Part shown: positions 50,604 to 61,231 of the stretch, piece by piece
Position numbering within the stretch: the first letter of the stretch is position 1
Layout of the letters: each line of letters starts with the position of its first letter
Assembly: GCF_900115095.1 (NCBI RefSeq)
Contig: NZ_FOVH01000003.1
Location: 620,001 to 684,000, forward strand
Reading direction: 5' to 3'
From: Actinomadura madurae
GTDB lineage: Bacteria > Actinomycetota > Actinomycetes > Streptosporangiales > Streptosporangiaceae
DNA length: 64,000 nucleotides
The notes under the pieces: model-generated
What the model saw: the letters and a program-made list of their open reading frames with translations, nothing else
Told to the model about the DNA's origin: nothing
Database searches by the model: none
Made by a program: the position numbers and the translations under genes

Positions 50604-50791
50604 TGACCTGGCGGAAGTCCACCTACAGCGGCGGTTCTTCTACCCAGTCCGACTGTGTTGAGGTGGCTCGGATCTCTGGCGGTGTCGGGGTGCGGGACAG
50701 CAAGGCGCCGGGTGCCGGTCACCTGCTGCTGTCCCGGCGCGGCTTCGCCGACCTGATGGCCCGGTTCAAACAGGACGCGGCCGGCGAGTAG
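50603..50791 (+). CDS. DUF397 protein, copy 1 (orphaned)
   Basis: 62 residues from ATG 50603. DUF397 pattern: MTWRKSTYSGGSSTQSDCVEVA, VRDSKAPGAGHLLLSRRGFADLMARF. DUF397 proteins pair with Scr1-type XRE regulators in actinomycetes as toxin/antitoxin-like or developmental switches. Its own XRE partner is only a fragment. The last ~140 nt differ by about two bases from the DUF397 gene at 54145, so duplication or gene conversion is recent. Confidence 0.88.
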   Translation: MTWRKSTYSGGSSTQSDCVEVARISGGVGVRDSKAPGAGHLLLSRRGFADLMARFKQDAAGE

Positions 50792-50801
50792 CCCCAGCCG
50801 G

Positions 50802-51338
50802 TCACTCCAGCAGGCCTTCGCATCGTGCCCATGCGAGGAAGCCGGAGCCGTCGCACGGCAGGTATGCCTCGTGATCGGACAGAAGATCGATCACTGTGGC
50901 GGCGTCCGCCACCTCCAGCGCTTTGTCTCGTATGCCTGCGCAAAGCAGCTCCAGCGTGCTGAGCAGCTTGACGCCCCGTTCCCTGCCCTGGCGGCGGCCG
51001 GCTCTGTCATCGACCATCGCGGTGATGCCGTGGAACTCCGCGTACGCCAGCGTGGTGGCTTCGCCGATGTTGCGCATCCCACCGCCGAGTCGTCCGTGGT
51101 ACTCGGAGAACAGGGCCAGGAAGGGAAGGGCGGTTTCGTTGACGACGGTCAGCCAAGGTTGAGCCGTCGCCTGGTACAACTGTGCGTGCCTGGGACCGCC
51201 GCGCAGTAGCTCTTCCTCAACGGCTGACGTGATGAAGCATTCGTAACCCGCCAGCAGCTTTGCCAGGACCAGAAGCTGGTTCGAGCGTGCGAAGTAGTTC
51301 GGCGGTGAGCTGTCGATGACGAGACGCGGACGGGTCAA
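50802..51338 (-). CDS. PIN-domain-like protein, probable toxin
   Basis: 178 residues from a TTG overlapping the upstream stop (TTGA). PIN-like: LVIDSSPPNYFARSNQL with a first acidic residue, TSAVEEELL, NIGEATTLAYAEFHG with the second, and AMVDDRAGRRQGRERG with the third. PIN proteins are Mg-dependent RNases. It is translationally coupled to an XRE/ImmA-IrrE-type protein, a known two-gene toxin-antitoxin-like arrangement. Activity is inferred. Confidence 0.8.
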   Translation of the reverse strand: MTRPRLVIDSSPPNYFARSNQLLVLAKLLAGYECFITSAVEEELLRGGPRHAQLYQATAQPWLTVVNETALPFLALFSEYHGRLGGGMRNIGEATTLAYAEFHGITAMVDDRAGRRQGRERGVKLLSTLELLCAGIRDKALEVADAATVIDLLSDHEAYLPCDGSGFLAWARCEGLLE

Positions 51339-52453
51339 CGCAGCTCGCCTCGGAGCGCCTCCAGCGGGATCTCGTCGCGAGCGGGCAGATCGTCGATGTC
51401 GATCTGGCCGCGCAGCATCTCGGTGACGCGCTCGGCCGACAGGCGGTGGGTCCGGTAGGCACGGATCGCGGCGGCGGCGATACCCGTCGGAATGTAAAGG
51501 GGCGTGAGTTCCTCGGTGACGCGCATGCCGCATTCGAGGTAGTCGGCCCGTGTCGGGGATCTGGAGTCGAGTGTCCGATACTCGTCGCGCGTGATCAGAT
51601 CGAAAGTCTTGAGTTGGCGCAGGGTCGCGGTCCAACTCGTCCGGTACTCCGCGCTGAGGATGATGGCGGCGGGTCGTAGGTCGTGCTCCTTACGGAGGGC
51701 CCGCCAGCGCTCGCCGCACCCGACGCGGGGGAGCAGCAGATTGGCGGCGAACGCGTCGATCGCCCGTTCCGTTGTGCTGGTGTCCGCTCCCCAATCGATG
51801 GAGTACTGGTCGCCGAAGAGATGGTGTCCCAGCTCGTGGGCGAGTGTGGATCTGCGTCGTCCAGCGTCGAGGTTTCCGTTGATGAGCGCCACCCCTATGC
51901 CTTCGATCTCGACATAGGCGCCATCGCCGCCCTCGGCGCCGAGGGCAACGGAGTAGGGGTACAGGCCCACTCGTTCCGCCGTATCAGCAAGATCGTGAAG
52001 TGGGGACCCGGCGTCCACACCGAGCAACGCTCTTGCATTCGAGGCCGCCTTCTCGACATGCCACGTAGCCGCTCCTGGGGCGATGGCGCTTAGGGACCCT
52101 CTGGCGTCGTCAGGTGCAAGGACGTGGACTCTGGCCAGAACGGCCACGTCGCGTGCGAGGGCGTCCAGCATCTGATCGCACTTTGGATCACTGCGTCGTC
52201 CCTCCAGGGCCGCGCGGCGGCTGACGACGGCGGTGGGAGGGGACAGGACGAACCACTGGAGCGGACGATCGAGGGCCTCGGCGAGGCGCACCAGTTCGAG
52301 TGAGCTGATCTGGCGTCGCCCAGCTTCGATCTTGGTGACGGCGGTCCGGTCCAGCCCGATCTCGGTGGCGAGGGCGTCCTGGCTGAGACCGAGTTCGCTC
52401 CGGGCCTCCGCGACACGTGCCCCGACCTCTCGCCAACCCCGCTCATTCGTCAT
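51335..52453 (-). CDS. XRE regulator with ImmA/IrrE-type metallopeptidase domain
   Basis: 372 residues from ATG 52453 (MTNERGWREV). N-terminal XRE HTH (LGLSQDALATEIGLDRTAVTKIEAGRRQIS) and an ImmA/IrrE domain with the zinc motif HELGHHLFGDQ and downstream ERAIDAFAANLLLPR. Such fusions (COG2856 type) often act as antitoxins or stress-sensing repressors that are cleaved or cleave others. It is coupled to the downstream PIN gene. Confidence 0.9.
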   Translation of the reverse strand: MTNERGWREVGARVAEARSELGLSQDALATEIGLDRTAVTKIEAGRRQISSLELVRLAEALDRPLQWFVLSPPTAVVSRRAALEGRRSDPKCDQMLDALARDVAVLARVHVLAPDDARGSLSAIAPGAATWHVEKAASNARALLGVDAGSPLHDLADTAERVGLYPYSVALGAEGGDGAYVEIEGIGVALINGNLDAGRRRSTLAHELGHHLFGDQYSIDWGADTSTTERAIDAFAANLLLPRVGCGERWRALRKEHDLRPAAIILSAEYRTSWTATLRQLKTFDLITRDEYRTLDSRSPTRADYLECGMRVTEELTPLYIPTGIAAAAIRAYRTHRLSAERVTEMLRGQIDIDDLPARDEIPLEALRGELR

Positions 52454-52506
52454 TGTGCCATTATCGCACATCCCAGATGAGGTGGAAGATTGCCCAGGTC
52501 GGGCTA

Positions 52507-52689
52507 GGCGGGCGCCGCCACCGGCTCGACGATGACCTTGCGGCGATCCTCCGGCGACGGGACGCGCCGCACGTAGCCCCCTCCTCCAGCCGGGTGGTCG
52601 GCCCGGTCGTCAGGCCCGTCCGGGCGGACAGCTCCCCGGGGCGCTGATGTAGCGCCGGTAGGCCGCCGAGGCCCTTCGGGTGTTGACAC
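52507..52689 (-). pseudogene. Decayed partial copy of the MarR gene
   Basis: Matches the intact MarR gene from its start (49884) to about 49590, with an internal loss of roughly 90 bp, a 12-bp loss and base changes; the 3' half is missing. Not translatable as MarR. Same strand and same flank as the intact copy. Confidence 0.82.
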
Positions 52690-52742
52690 GTCTTCTCCCG
52701 ATCGCCGCCAAGCTCGCTGGTGCGACATGGCCGGGAACGTCA

Positions 52743-53192
52743 TCAAGAACGGACCCGCCCGATCGCGCAGCACGCCCACACCCATTTGCCGGACGGCCGC
52801 GTCGCGGTGACCCCGCACTCCGACGCCAGCGCCTGGACGATGACCAGACCGCGCCCGCCCATCCCGGCGACATGTCCGGGCTCCAGCGCCAGCGGGTCGG
52901 GAACGATGTCGTCCACCGTCAGCTCGACGACCGGCCGGGCCGCCGGCCGCTCGTCGGAGGAGTCCCAGACCCCGATGAACAGGCCGCGGGGCTCCCTGGC
53001 GAACCTGATCCGGATCTCCCGCTCCGGCGTCGCCTGGCACGCGTTCACGATCAACTCGCCCGCCACCAGCAACACATCACCGGCCACCTCCTCCAACCCC
53101 CACGCGTCCAGCCGCATCCCGATCCGCTGCCGCATTTCCCCGGCCACCGTCCCCGCCGCCAGGCATGAATAGTCCAGCTCATTCGAATTCAT
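52743..53192 (-). CDS. ATP-binding protein, anti-sigma RsbW-like
   Basis: 149 residues from ATG 53192; ATG 53219 is an alternative. HATPase_c-like fold: VAGELIVNACQATPEREIRIRF (N box), VWDSSDERPA, DPLALEPGHVAGMGGRGLVIVQALASECG (G1/G2 boxes), then a beta strand ending KWVWACCAIG. Short stand-alone ATPases of this type are common next to XRE/DUF397 pairs in actinomycetes and may act on sigma or anti-sigma partners. Divergent from the XRE gene. Confidence 0.88.
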   Translation of the reverse strand: MNSNELDYSCLAAGTVAGEMRQRIGMRLDAWGLEEVAGDVLLVAGELIVNACQATPEREIRIRFAREPRGLFIGVWDSSDERPAARPVVELTVDDIVPDPLALEPGHVAGMGGRGLVIVQALASECGVTATRPSGKWVWACCAIGRVRS

Positions 53193-53332
53193 GGCTCTTG
53201 TCCCATTTTGAACGCCCATCCCCACCCGCCTTTCCTCTCGATCCGCGGGACAAGAGTCGCGCTGTACGGATATTTTGTCGCTGTTCCCCGGAACATCATC
53301 AACAGCGTGGAACAAAGGTCCGGAGGTTGAAT

Positions 53333-54148
53333 ATGGACGGCCGCTTCAGGGAATCTCCCGACCCGATGGAGTCCATGTGGGCCTGGCTGGCCTACGACCT
53401 GCGCTTTTACCGCCTCAAGCACGGCCTGTCCGGCGACCGTTTCGGCCGGATCATCGGCGTCGTCCGCTCGACTGTTTCCAGGATGGAATCGGGCGAACTC
53501 AAGATCGACGAAAAGCAAGCCATGGCCTTGGACACCCACTTCAACACCGGCGGGCACTTCCTACGGCTGCTGACCTATGCCGAGCTCGGCCACGACCCGG
53601 ACTGGCAGAAGCAGTACGAGATCTTCGAGGCCCGTGCCGCGATGATTCGCATGTACAACGGCCAGTTGGTGCCGGCGCTATTCCAGACTTCGGCCTACGC
53701 GCGGGCGCTCCTGGTCTCAGGGCGGTGGCCCGACATCGAGGGAGCGATCGCGGCGCGCTTGGCGAGACAGGAACTCGTCGCTCGCCCGGACCCGCCGGAC
53801 CTCTGGGTGCTCTTGGCTGAGAGCGTGGTCGACTGGCCGGTGGGCGGACCGGAGATCATGCGAGAGCAGAATGCTCATCTTCTGGAGGCGTCCGAGCTTC
53901 CCAACGTGACACTGCGCGTCGTCCCTAAGTCGGCAGGCGCCCACCAAGGGCTCGACGGATCATTCAGGGTCATTCGGCTGCCCGAGCGGGATGTTGCTTT
54001 TGTGGAAGCTCCGGGCGGCGGGCGGCTCATCCTCGGGACCGCTGAGGTGCAGGCGTACGGAGTAAGGTTTGACCGAATTGCCGCAGAGGCCCTGACTCCC
54101 GGCGCCTCGCGCGACTTGATCAAGCGGATCATGGAGGACATGGCATGA
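53333..54148 (+). CDS. Scr1-type XRE transcriptional regulator
   Basis: 271 residues, ATG with CGGAGG 7-10 nt upstream. HTH near 25-60 (GLSGDRFGRIIGVVRSTVSRMESGELKID) and the DUF5753/Scr1 C-terminal domain (QLVPALFQTSAYARALL; LWVLLAESV; LRVVPKSAGAHQGLDGSF; FDRIAAEALTP). Its TGA overlaps the DUF397 ATG (ATGA). It forms the intact copy of the ATPase-XRE-DUF397 module. Confidence 0.94.
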   Translation: MDGRFRESPDPMESMWAWLAYDLRFYRLKHGLSGDRFGRIIGVVRSTVSRMESGELKIDEKQAMALDTHFNTGGHFLRLLTYAELGHDPDWQKQYEIFEARAAMIRMYNGQLVPALFQTSAYARALLVSGRWPDIEGAIAARLARQELVARPDPPDLWVLLAESVVDWPVGGPEIMREQNAHLLEASELPNVTLRVVPKSAGAHQGLDGSFRVIRLPERDVAFVEAPGGGRLILGTAEVQAYGVRFDRIAAEALTPGASRDLIKRIMEDMA

Positions 54149-54339
54149 GGTCACCCGAATGGCGCAAGAGCAGTCGGTCCACCGAAGGAACGACGGGTGA
54201 CTGTGTTGAGGTGGCTCGGCTCTCTGGCGGTGTCGGGGTGCGGGACAGCAAGGCGCCGGGTGCTGGTCACCTGCTGCTGTCCCGGCGCGGCTTCGCCGAC
54301 CTGATGGCCCGGTTCAAACAGGACGCGGCCGGCGAGTAG
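54145..54339 (+). CDS. DUF397 protein, copy 2
   Basis: 64 residues, ATG overlapping the XRE stop. MRSPEWRKSSRSTEGTTGDC start, then the same VEVARLSGGVGVRDSKAPG to the end as copy 1. The N-terminal third differs clearly from copy 1, while the rest is nearly identical at the DNA level. Confidence 0.93.
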   Translation: MRSPEWRKSSRSTEGTTGDCVEVARLSGGVGVRDSKAPGAGHLLLSRRGFADLMARFKQDAAGE

Positions 54340-54363
54340 ACCAGCTGGTGACGCGATCCCTGC

Positions 54364-54936
54364 TCAACCTTCTTGGAAGGTCACGTAGTCGGCGGGGACC
54401 AGGTGTGGGGGGTTGGCGGCCTGGGTGGCGTAGGGCTCTATCAGGCGGAACATGTCGAAGAGGATGATCGGGACCTCGCGGCCAAGGACCTTCTTCACCA
54501 GGCCTGTCGCGTGCAGGTGCTTCGCGGCGTCTATACAGAGGTCGTCGAAGTGGGCGCAGAGGCGTTCGTCCTCGTCCTCATTCCAGAGGCCCAGGCGCTT
54601 GACCTCCTCCAGGTAGAGGGCCGTGCCCTCCGGGTCGGCCGGGTGGTGTCCGGCCGGCGGCGACTCCTCCAGGAGCATGTAGGCGTAGTTCCAGCGGACT
54701 TCGAGGGGGTCGGCGGACGAGCCTTCGAGGTTCTGCCGGACGTTCGTCTCGGTGTTGTAGCCGATGGCCATGTACGGGTCGTACGGGTAGTCCCAGAGTT
54801 CGTGGACGGTCGAGTACTCGCCGTGCGAGATGCGGAGCGAGATGACGTAGATGTCGGGGCGGAGGGCCTCGGGGAAGCCGAGCACCGCCTGCTCGGCGGC
54901 ACGGCGCATGTGCTGCTGGAGGGTCATGGGCCTCAT
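54364..54936 (-). CDS. Conserved hypothetical protein coupled to the TPR gene
   Basis: 190 residues; ATG overlaps the upstream TGA (ATGA). Soluble, acidic, Tyr/Trp-rich (YPYDPYMAIGYNTETNVRQNL; WNYAYMLLEESPPAG). No signal peptide. The IGYNTE turn and size are faintly like DUF4303 proteins, but I am not confident. Tight coupling to the cyclase-like TPR protein suggests a shared pathway. Confidence 0.65.
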   Translation of the reverse strand: MRPMTLQQHMRRAAEQAVLGFPEALRPDIYVISLRISHGEYSTVHELWDYPYDPYMAIGYNTETNVRQNLEGSSADPLEVRWNYAYMLLEESPPAGHHPADPEGTALYLEEVKRLGLWNEDEDERLCAHFDDLCIDAAKHLHATGLVKKVLGREVPIILFDMFRLIEPYATQAANPPHLVPADYVTFQEG

Positions 54937-56699
54937 GATCGCGGATCCAGCGAGCGGAGTCGGGCGAGGACGCCGGCGGTCTGCGGGGTCTGGAGGTCCT
55001 CGAAGACGGCGAGGGCGCGCATCCAGCAGTCGCGGGCGGCGTCCTCGCGGCCGAGGTGCAGGTGGGCCTGGCCGAGGTTGTAGAGGGTCTCCCCCTGGCC
55101 GGGACGGTCCCCGATCTCGCGGAACACGTCCAGCGCCTCCCGGTAGCACGTCACCGCCTGGTCGAAGTCGTGCAGGCCGTGGTGGGCGTAGCCGAGGCCG
55201 TGCAAGGACCAGCCTTCGGAACGGCGGTCGGTCTTCACGGCGACGGGGTGGGCCTTCTGGAAGCAGGCGAGGGAGGCGTCGAAGTCGCTGAGGCCGGCGT
55301 GCGCGTAGCCGAGAGCGATGAGGGCGAGACCGGTGTTGCGGCGGTCGCCGGCCGCCGAGGCCAGCCGCAGGGACCGGCGGTGATGGACGATCGCCTCGTG
55401 GTGCCGCTGGAGGCGGCGGCAGGTGTGGCCGAGGCCGTGCAGCGCCCACGCCTCGCCCCGGGGGTCGCCGAGCCGCGCGAACACCTCGCACGCGGCGGTG
55501 AAGAACCCGGCGGACTCCTCGAACCGCCACTGGCTCTGGCTGGCGTAGCCGAGGCCGGCGAGGGCGTAGCCGATGCCGCGGTCGTCGCCGAGGACGCGGG
55601 CGGAGGTGAGGCCGGTGCGCAGCGTCTTGATCCAGTCCGTCCACGGGCTGCGGAAGAAGAAGAACGTCCAGAGGGCGAGCGGGAGCCGCCAGGCGATGTC
55701 GTGGTGGCCCTCGTCCGCGGCGACCCGGGCGGCGGCGATCAGGTTGAGCCGCTCGGTCTCGCACCAGCCTCGGGCCTCCCCGGCGGAGGCGAAGGAGAGC
55801 GGGCGGCACGGCTCGTCCGGCAGCGTCAGTGCCGGGGTGATGCGCTCCGGGCAGAGCAGCCGGCGCGCGTTGTCGGCGGTGCCGAGGTACCAGGCGAGGA
55901 CGCGGCGGAGGGCGGCGGTGCGCTCCTCACCGGCCGGTCCGTCGCCGAGGGTCCCGACGCGGTAGCGGCCTTCGGCGCACTCCTCCAGGTGGAGGCGGCC
56001 GAGCAGCGCGGCGGCCTCCTCGTCGGAGACGGCGAGGAGGGCGGCCGCGGCCGGGACGGAGATCTCGCCGCCCGGGTGCAGGGCGAGGAGCCGCGGGACG
56101 CGGCCGGTGTCGGCGCGCGTGTCCGGCAGCCGGATCCAGCCGCGCGTCCGGGTCTCCTTGACCGAGACGGCCACCTCGCGGAAGGAGGCGGCGGCGCACG
56201 CCGGGCTCTGCCGGACGACCTCCTGGTAGAACCAGTCGGACGCGATCAGCGCCAGGGTGCCGGGGCAGTCGCGCAGCGCCTGCTTGAGCGGGGCGGCCTC
56301 CAGCAGCCGGAACGTGGTGATGATCGATTTTCCGGCGACGCCGTTCCCGTCGTAGAGGACCTCCCCGGCGTGGACGGCGGCGCGGATCCTGATCCGGGCG
56401 CCCGGGGGCGCGCCGCCGTTGTGCCGGCCGAGCACGGCCGCGAGCGCCGCCGGGAACGCGCCGGCGAGCCGCTCCTTCGGCACGTCTGGCCCGACGAGGA
56501 TCATGGCGCCGTCGCCGCGGTCCTCGCAGTAGCAGGACTCCGACGGGATGCCGGACTCGACCAGGGCCTCCTGTAAGGCCTGGTAGAGCCCGGCGCGGGA
56601 GACGAGCTGGTCCCAGTTCGCCCGGCCGCCGAAGGCCTCGATGTCGACGCAGAGGATCGACCGGTGGACCGCCAGCGACGACAACGACCGTGCTTGCAT
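54933..56699 (-). CDS. Nucleotide-cyclase-like domain protein with TPR repeats
   Basis: 588 residues from ATG 56699 (MQARSLSSLAV). Residues ~12-190 resemble a class III cyclase homology domain (SILCVDIEAFGG; CEDRGDGAMIL; IRIRAAVHAGEV), common in actinobacterial regulators and often without proven activity. A winged-helix-like stretch follows (ISVPAAAALLAVSDEEAAALLGRL), then about seven TPR units (GYALAGLGYASQSQWRFEESAGFF and so on) to the end. It is likely a cytoplasmic signalling or regulatory protein. A longer start (56753) would add a His-rich peptide coded by palindromic promoter DNA and is rejected. Confidence 0.8.
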   Translation of the reverse strand: MQARSLSSLAVHRSILCVDIEAFGGRANWDQLVSRAGLYQALQEALVESGIPSESCYCEDRGDGAMILVGPDVPKERLAGAFPAALAAVLGRHNGGAPPGARIRIRAAVHAGEVLYDGNGVAGKSIITTFRLLEAAPLKQALRDCPGTLALIASDWFYQEVVRQSPACAAASFREVAVSVKETRTRGWIRLPDTRADTGRVPRLLALHPGGEISVPAAAALLAVSDEEAAALLGRLHLEECAEGRYRVGTLGDGPAGEERTAALRRVLAWYLGTADNARRLLCPERITPALTLPDEPCRPLSFASAGEARGWCETERLNLIAAARVAADEGHHDIAWRLPLALWTFFFFRSPWTDWIKTLRTGLTSARVLGDDRGIGYALAGLGYASQSQWRFEESAGFFTAACEVFARLGDPRGEAWALHGLGHTCRRLQRHHEAIVHHRRSLRLASAAGDRRNTGLALIALGYAHAGLSDFDASLACFQKAHPVAVKTDRRSEGWSLHGLGYAHHGLHDFDQAVTCYREALDVFREIGDRPGQGETLYNLGQAHLHLGREDAARDCWMRALAVFEDLQTPQTAGVLARLRSLDPRS

Positions 56700-56735
56700 C
56701 TGCCGATGCAGATGCACACCCCTATGCACGTGCAT
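56695..56735. promoter_or_regulatory. TGCA-rich palindromes before the TPR gene
   Basis: TGCATC-N4-GATGCA (56695-56710), a further GATGCA, and the perfect 12-bp palindrome ATGCACGTGCAT (56724-56735) cluster at the start of the gene. Probable operator. Confidence 0.5.
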
Positions 56736-56798
56736 GGCGGGATGGTAGTGCAAGATCGCACCTCGCCGAAGGCGTTGTGCGCACGTGCGAGCACCCGA

Positions 56799-57545
56799 TC
56801 AGGCGGCCAGCAGATCCCGCAGGAGGCGTTCCCGGATGCCGGCGTCCTCGCCCTCCGGGAGGTGCCACGGGCAGGCGACGCTCAGCGCGGCGACGCGGCC
56901 CGTGGCCATGATCCGGCGGACGGACTCGACGACCGTGTCGCGGGAGGGGCCGCCGCCGACCGGGAACTTGAGTCCGGGCAGGTCACCGGCGTCGATCACG
57001 TCCACGTCGACGTGCAGGACGATCGGCCCGGCGGGAAGGTCCACGTCCTCCACGCCGCAGCGCCGCACCTTCGACGACGCCAGGAAGTCCGCCTCCGCCG
57101 GGTCGAGGTCGCGGGCGTCCACCAGGACGGCGCGCTCCTCCGGCAGCGGGCGCAGCCCCAGCCGGTCGGCCAGAAGGCCGGAATCGGCCCCGAGGATCTG
57201 CCGCAGCGGCATCCCGCCGATGTAACCGGACGTCGAGCTCCGCACCGTGTGGACGTCCCCGTGCGCGTCGAACCAGACGATGGACGCGTCCACCCCGGCC
57301 TTCTGCACGCCCGCGAGGACCGCCTCGGCGGTCAGGCAGTCGCCCGACACCACCAGCGGCCGCGAACCCCCGCCGACCTGGTCGGCGACCTCGGCCGAGA
57401 CCAGCTCGAACAGCGCGCCGATCCGCTGCCACACGTCGCCGTCCGGCAATTCCCGCGTGACCGGGATGACGTCCGGGCCGGGCACCGGGAAGGAGGAGTC
57501 GGGAAGTCGCTCGTCCTGGTGGTACGGCACCAAAGTGATGGTCAT
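56799..57545 (-). CDS. Arginase/agmatinase family protein
   Basis: 248 residues. Metal-site motifs WFDAHGDVHT and HVDVDVIDAGDLPG match the ureohydrolase DAHxD and DxDxxD boxes; the N-terminal GGDH motif is SGDC, so one ligand differs. The fold class hydrolyses arginine, agmatine or formiminoglutamate, but the variant box makes the substrate uncertain. Shorter than typical arginases (about 300). Lies downstream of the sdh set 2 terminator. Confidence 0.88.
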   Translation of the reverse strand: MTITLVPYHQDERLPDSSFPVPGPDVIPVTRELPDGDVWQRIGALFELVSAEVADQVGGGSRPLVVSGDCLTAEAVLAGVQKAGVDASIVWFDAHGDVHTVRSSTSGYIGGMPLRQILGADSGLLADRLGLRPLPEERAVLVDARDLDPAEADFLASSKVRRCGVEDVDLPAGPIVLHVDVDVIDAGDLPGLKFPVGGGPSRDTVVESVRRIMATGRVAALSVACPWHLPEGEDAGIRERLLRDLLAA

Positions 57546-57560
57546 GCCGCCAACAGTAGA

Positions 57561-57590
57561 AGGCCCCGCCCGGTATTCCGAGCGGGGCCT
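57561..57590 (-). terminator. Terminator of sdhCAB set 2
   Basis: AGGCCCCGC / GCGGGGCCT arms (9 bp) with a 12-nt loop, between the sdhB stop and the arginase start, on the minus strand followed by TCTACTGTT. Confidence 0.75.
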
Positions 57591-57601
57591 GGAACAGGGG
57601 G

Positions 57602-58354
57602 TCAGCGCTTCCTGCCGCCCGCGGTCGCCTTCAGGTAGTCGTGGTTCAGGCGGCCGATGACGTCCAGCGGGATGCCCTTCGGGCAGGCGGCGGTGCACTC
57701 GCCGGTGTTGGTGCAGCCCCCGAAGCCCTCCTCGTCGTGGGTCTCCAGCATGGACACGACCCGGTCCCAGCGCTCCGGCTGGCCCTGCGGCATCAGCCCG
57801 AGGTGGGTGACCTTCGCGCCGAGGAACAGCGCGGCGGAGCCGTTCGGGCAGGCCGCGACGCACGCGCCGCAGCCGATGCACTCGGCGGCCTCGAACGCGC
57901 GGTCGGCGTCCGGCTTCGGGACGGGCGTCGAGTGCGCCTCGGGCGCGGTGCCGGTCGGGGCGGTGATGTAGCCGCCCGCCTGGATCATCCGGTCGAACGC
58001 CGACCGGTCGACCACCAGGTCCTTGACCACGGGGAACGCCTTGGCACGCCACGGCTCGACGTCGATGACCTCGCCGTCCTCGAACTTGCGCATGTGGAGC
58101 TGGCACGTGGTGGTGGCCCGCTCCGGGCCGTGCGGGGTGCCGTTGATGACCAGCGAGCACATGCCGCAGATGCCCTCGCGGCAGTCGTGGTCGAACGCGA
58201 CCGGCTCCTCGCCGGACGCGATGAGCTTCTCGTTGAGGACGTCCAGCATCTCCAGGAACGAGGCGTCGGGGGAGACGTCGTCGAGCTTGTACTCGACCAT
58301 CCGCCCCTTGTCCTGGGGGCCGCTCTGGCGCCAGACGCGCAGTGTGAGCTTCAT
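57602..58354 (-). CDS. sdhB: Succinate dehydrogenase/fumarate reductase iron-sulfur subunit, set 2
   Basis: 250 residues. [2Fe-2S] motif [16 protein letters not shown] and later [17 protein letters not shown] and [15 protein letters not shown] for the other clusters. Resembles the Wolinella/Bacillus-type fumarate reductase-like B subunit rather than set 1. 20 nt after sdhA. Confidence 0.96.
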   Translation of the reverse strand: MKLTLRVWRQSGPQDKGRMVEYKLDDVSPDASFLEMLDVLNEKLIASGEEPVAFDHDCREGICGMCSLVINGTPHGPERATTTCQLHMRKFEDGEVIDVEPWRAKAFPVVKDLVVDRSAFDRMIQAGGYITAPTGTAPEAHSTPVPKPDADRAFEAAECIGCGACVAACPNGSAALFLGAKVTHLGLMPQGQPERWDRVVSMLETHDEEGFGGCTNTGECTAACPKGIPLDVIGRLNHDYLKATAGGRKR

Positions 58355-58374
58355 GATTACCTGTACGACCTCTG

Positions 58375-60312
<1,938 letters not shown>

Positions 60313-60314
60313 GT

Positions 60315-61013
60315 TCAGCTCACCCATCCGAAGGTGATGGAAAGGGGGACCGAGATGAAGCCGAGCGTCACCAGCGCGGCGACCGTCCCGGCGAGGCTCC
60401 GCAGGGCGCGCTCGCTGCGCGGGGTCCGCAGCCCGAGCGTCTGGAACGCGCTCCAGACGCCGTGGTGGAGGTGCAGCCCGACGAGCAGGACGGCGACGAC
60501 GTACCAGACGGTGATGTACCAGCGGGACGGGTCGAAGTCGGCGACCATCCGCTCGTACGGGGTGGCGTCGCCGCCCTTGGGGTTCACGACGAAGAACGTG
60601 AGGTCCAGGAGGTGCCAGACGATGTACACGGCGATGATGACGCCGCCGTACCTCATCGTCCGGGTGGCATAGCCCTGCGCGTGCGACTTCTTCTTCGACC
60701 GGTACTTGACGGGACGGGCGGCGGAGGCGCGGCGCGCGAGCGACACCGCCGACCACATGTGCAGGACGACCGACGCCCCGAGCACGACCTCGATGAGCGT
60801 CAGCACCGTACGGTGCGGCACCGCGGGCTCGCCCATCGTGCGCAGCCAGTGCGCGTAGTGGTTGAAGTCCTCCGCCCCGAGGAAGATCTTCAGGTTCCCG
60901 ATCATGTGCAGGATCAGGTACAGCACGAGCACGCCGCCGGTCACCGCCATGACGGCCTTCTTGCCGACGGTGGATCGGTAGATCGCAGGTATCGCTATAG
61001 CCACGGCCTGCAC
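60315..61013 (-). CDS. sdhC: Succinate dehydrogenase cytochrome b subunit, set 2
   Basis: 232 residues from a GTG. Five helices with haem-type histidines ([50 protein letters not shown]), typical of the Bacillus-type di-haem cytochrome b558 subunit. It accepts electrons from the iron-sulfur protein and reduces menaquinone. First gene of sdhCAB set 2. Confidence 0.95.
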   Translation of the reverse strand: MQAVAIAIPAIYRSTVGKKAVMAVTGGVLVLYLILHMIGNLKIFLGAEDFNHYAHWLRTMGEPAVPHRTVLTLIEVVLGASVVLHMWSAVSLARRASAARPVKYRSKKKSHAQGYATRTMRYGGVIIAVYIVWHLLDLTFFVVNPKGGDATPYERMVADFDPSRWYITVWYVVAVLLVGLHLHHGVWSAFQTLGLRTPRSERALRSLAGTVAALVTLGFISVPLSITFGWVS

Positions 61014-61231
61014 GCTATGTCCGGTTCGGCGATTCTTTCCAAGTCACCAGGACACTCGTTGCGATAGCCGCAGGCTATGCACACAAGCAGGCCGGGGCTT
61101 GTGGCCGTTCCGTGACGTCTGCCCAGGTGAGAGACTTCACAGGCGGTGCGGGAACCCTCCCGGACAGTGATCCAGAAGACATTGACGGAGGTCGGCGGCG
61201 TGTGGTCGGCAGGTGTGCCGGGGCCGCCGGG

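Noticed and set aside
50243..50722. 159-codon minus-strand frame over the SnoaL 3' end and DUF397 upstream region
   Set aside because: It crosses the XRE remnant and DUF397 start on the other strand and shows no domain.
56700..56753. His-rich N-terminal extension (HxH repeats) of the TPR protein
   Set aside because: The HxH pattern is the translation of TGCA palindromes in the promoter; the domain starts after ATG 56699.
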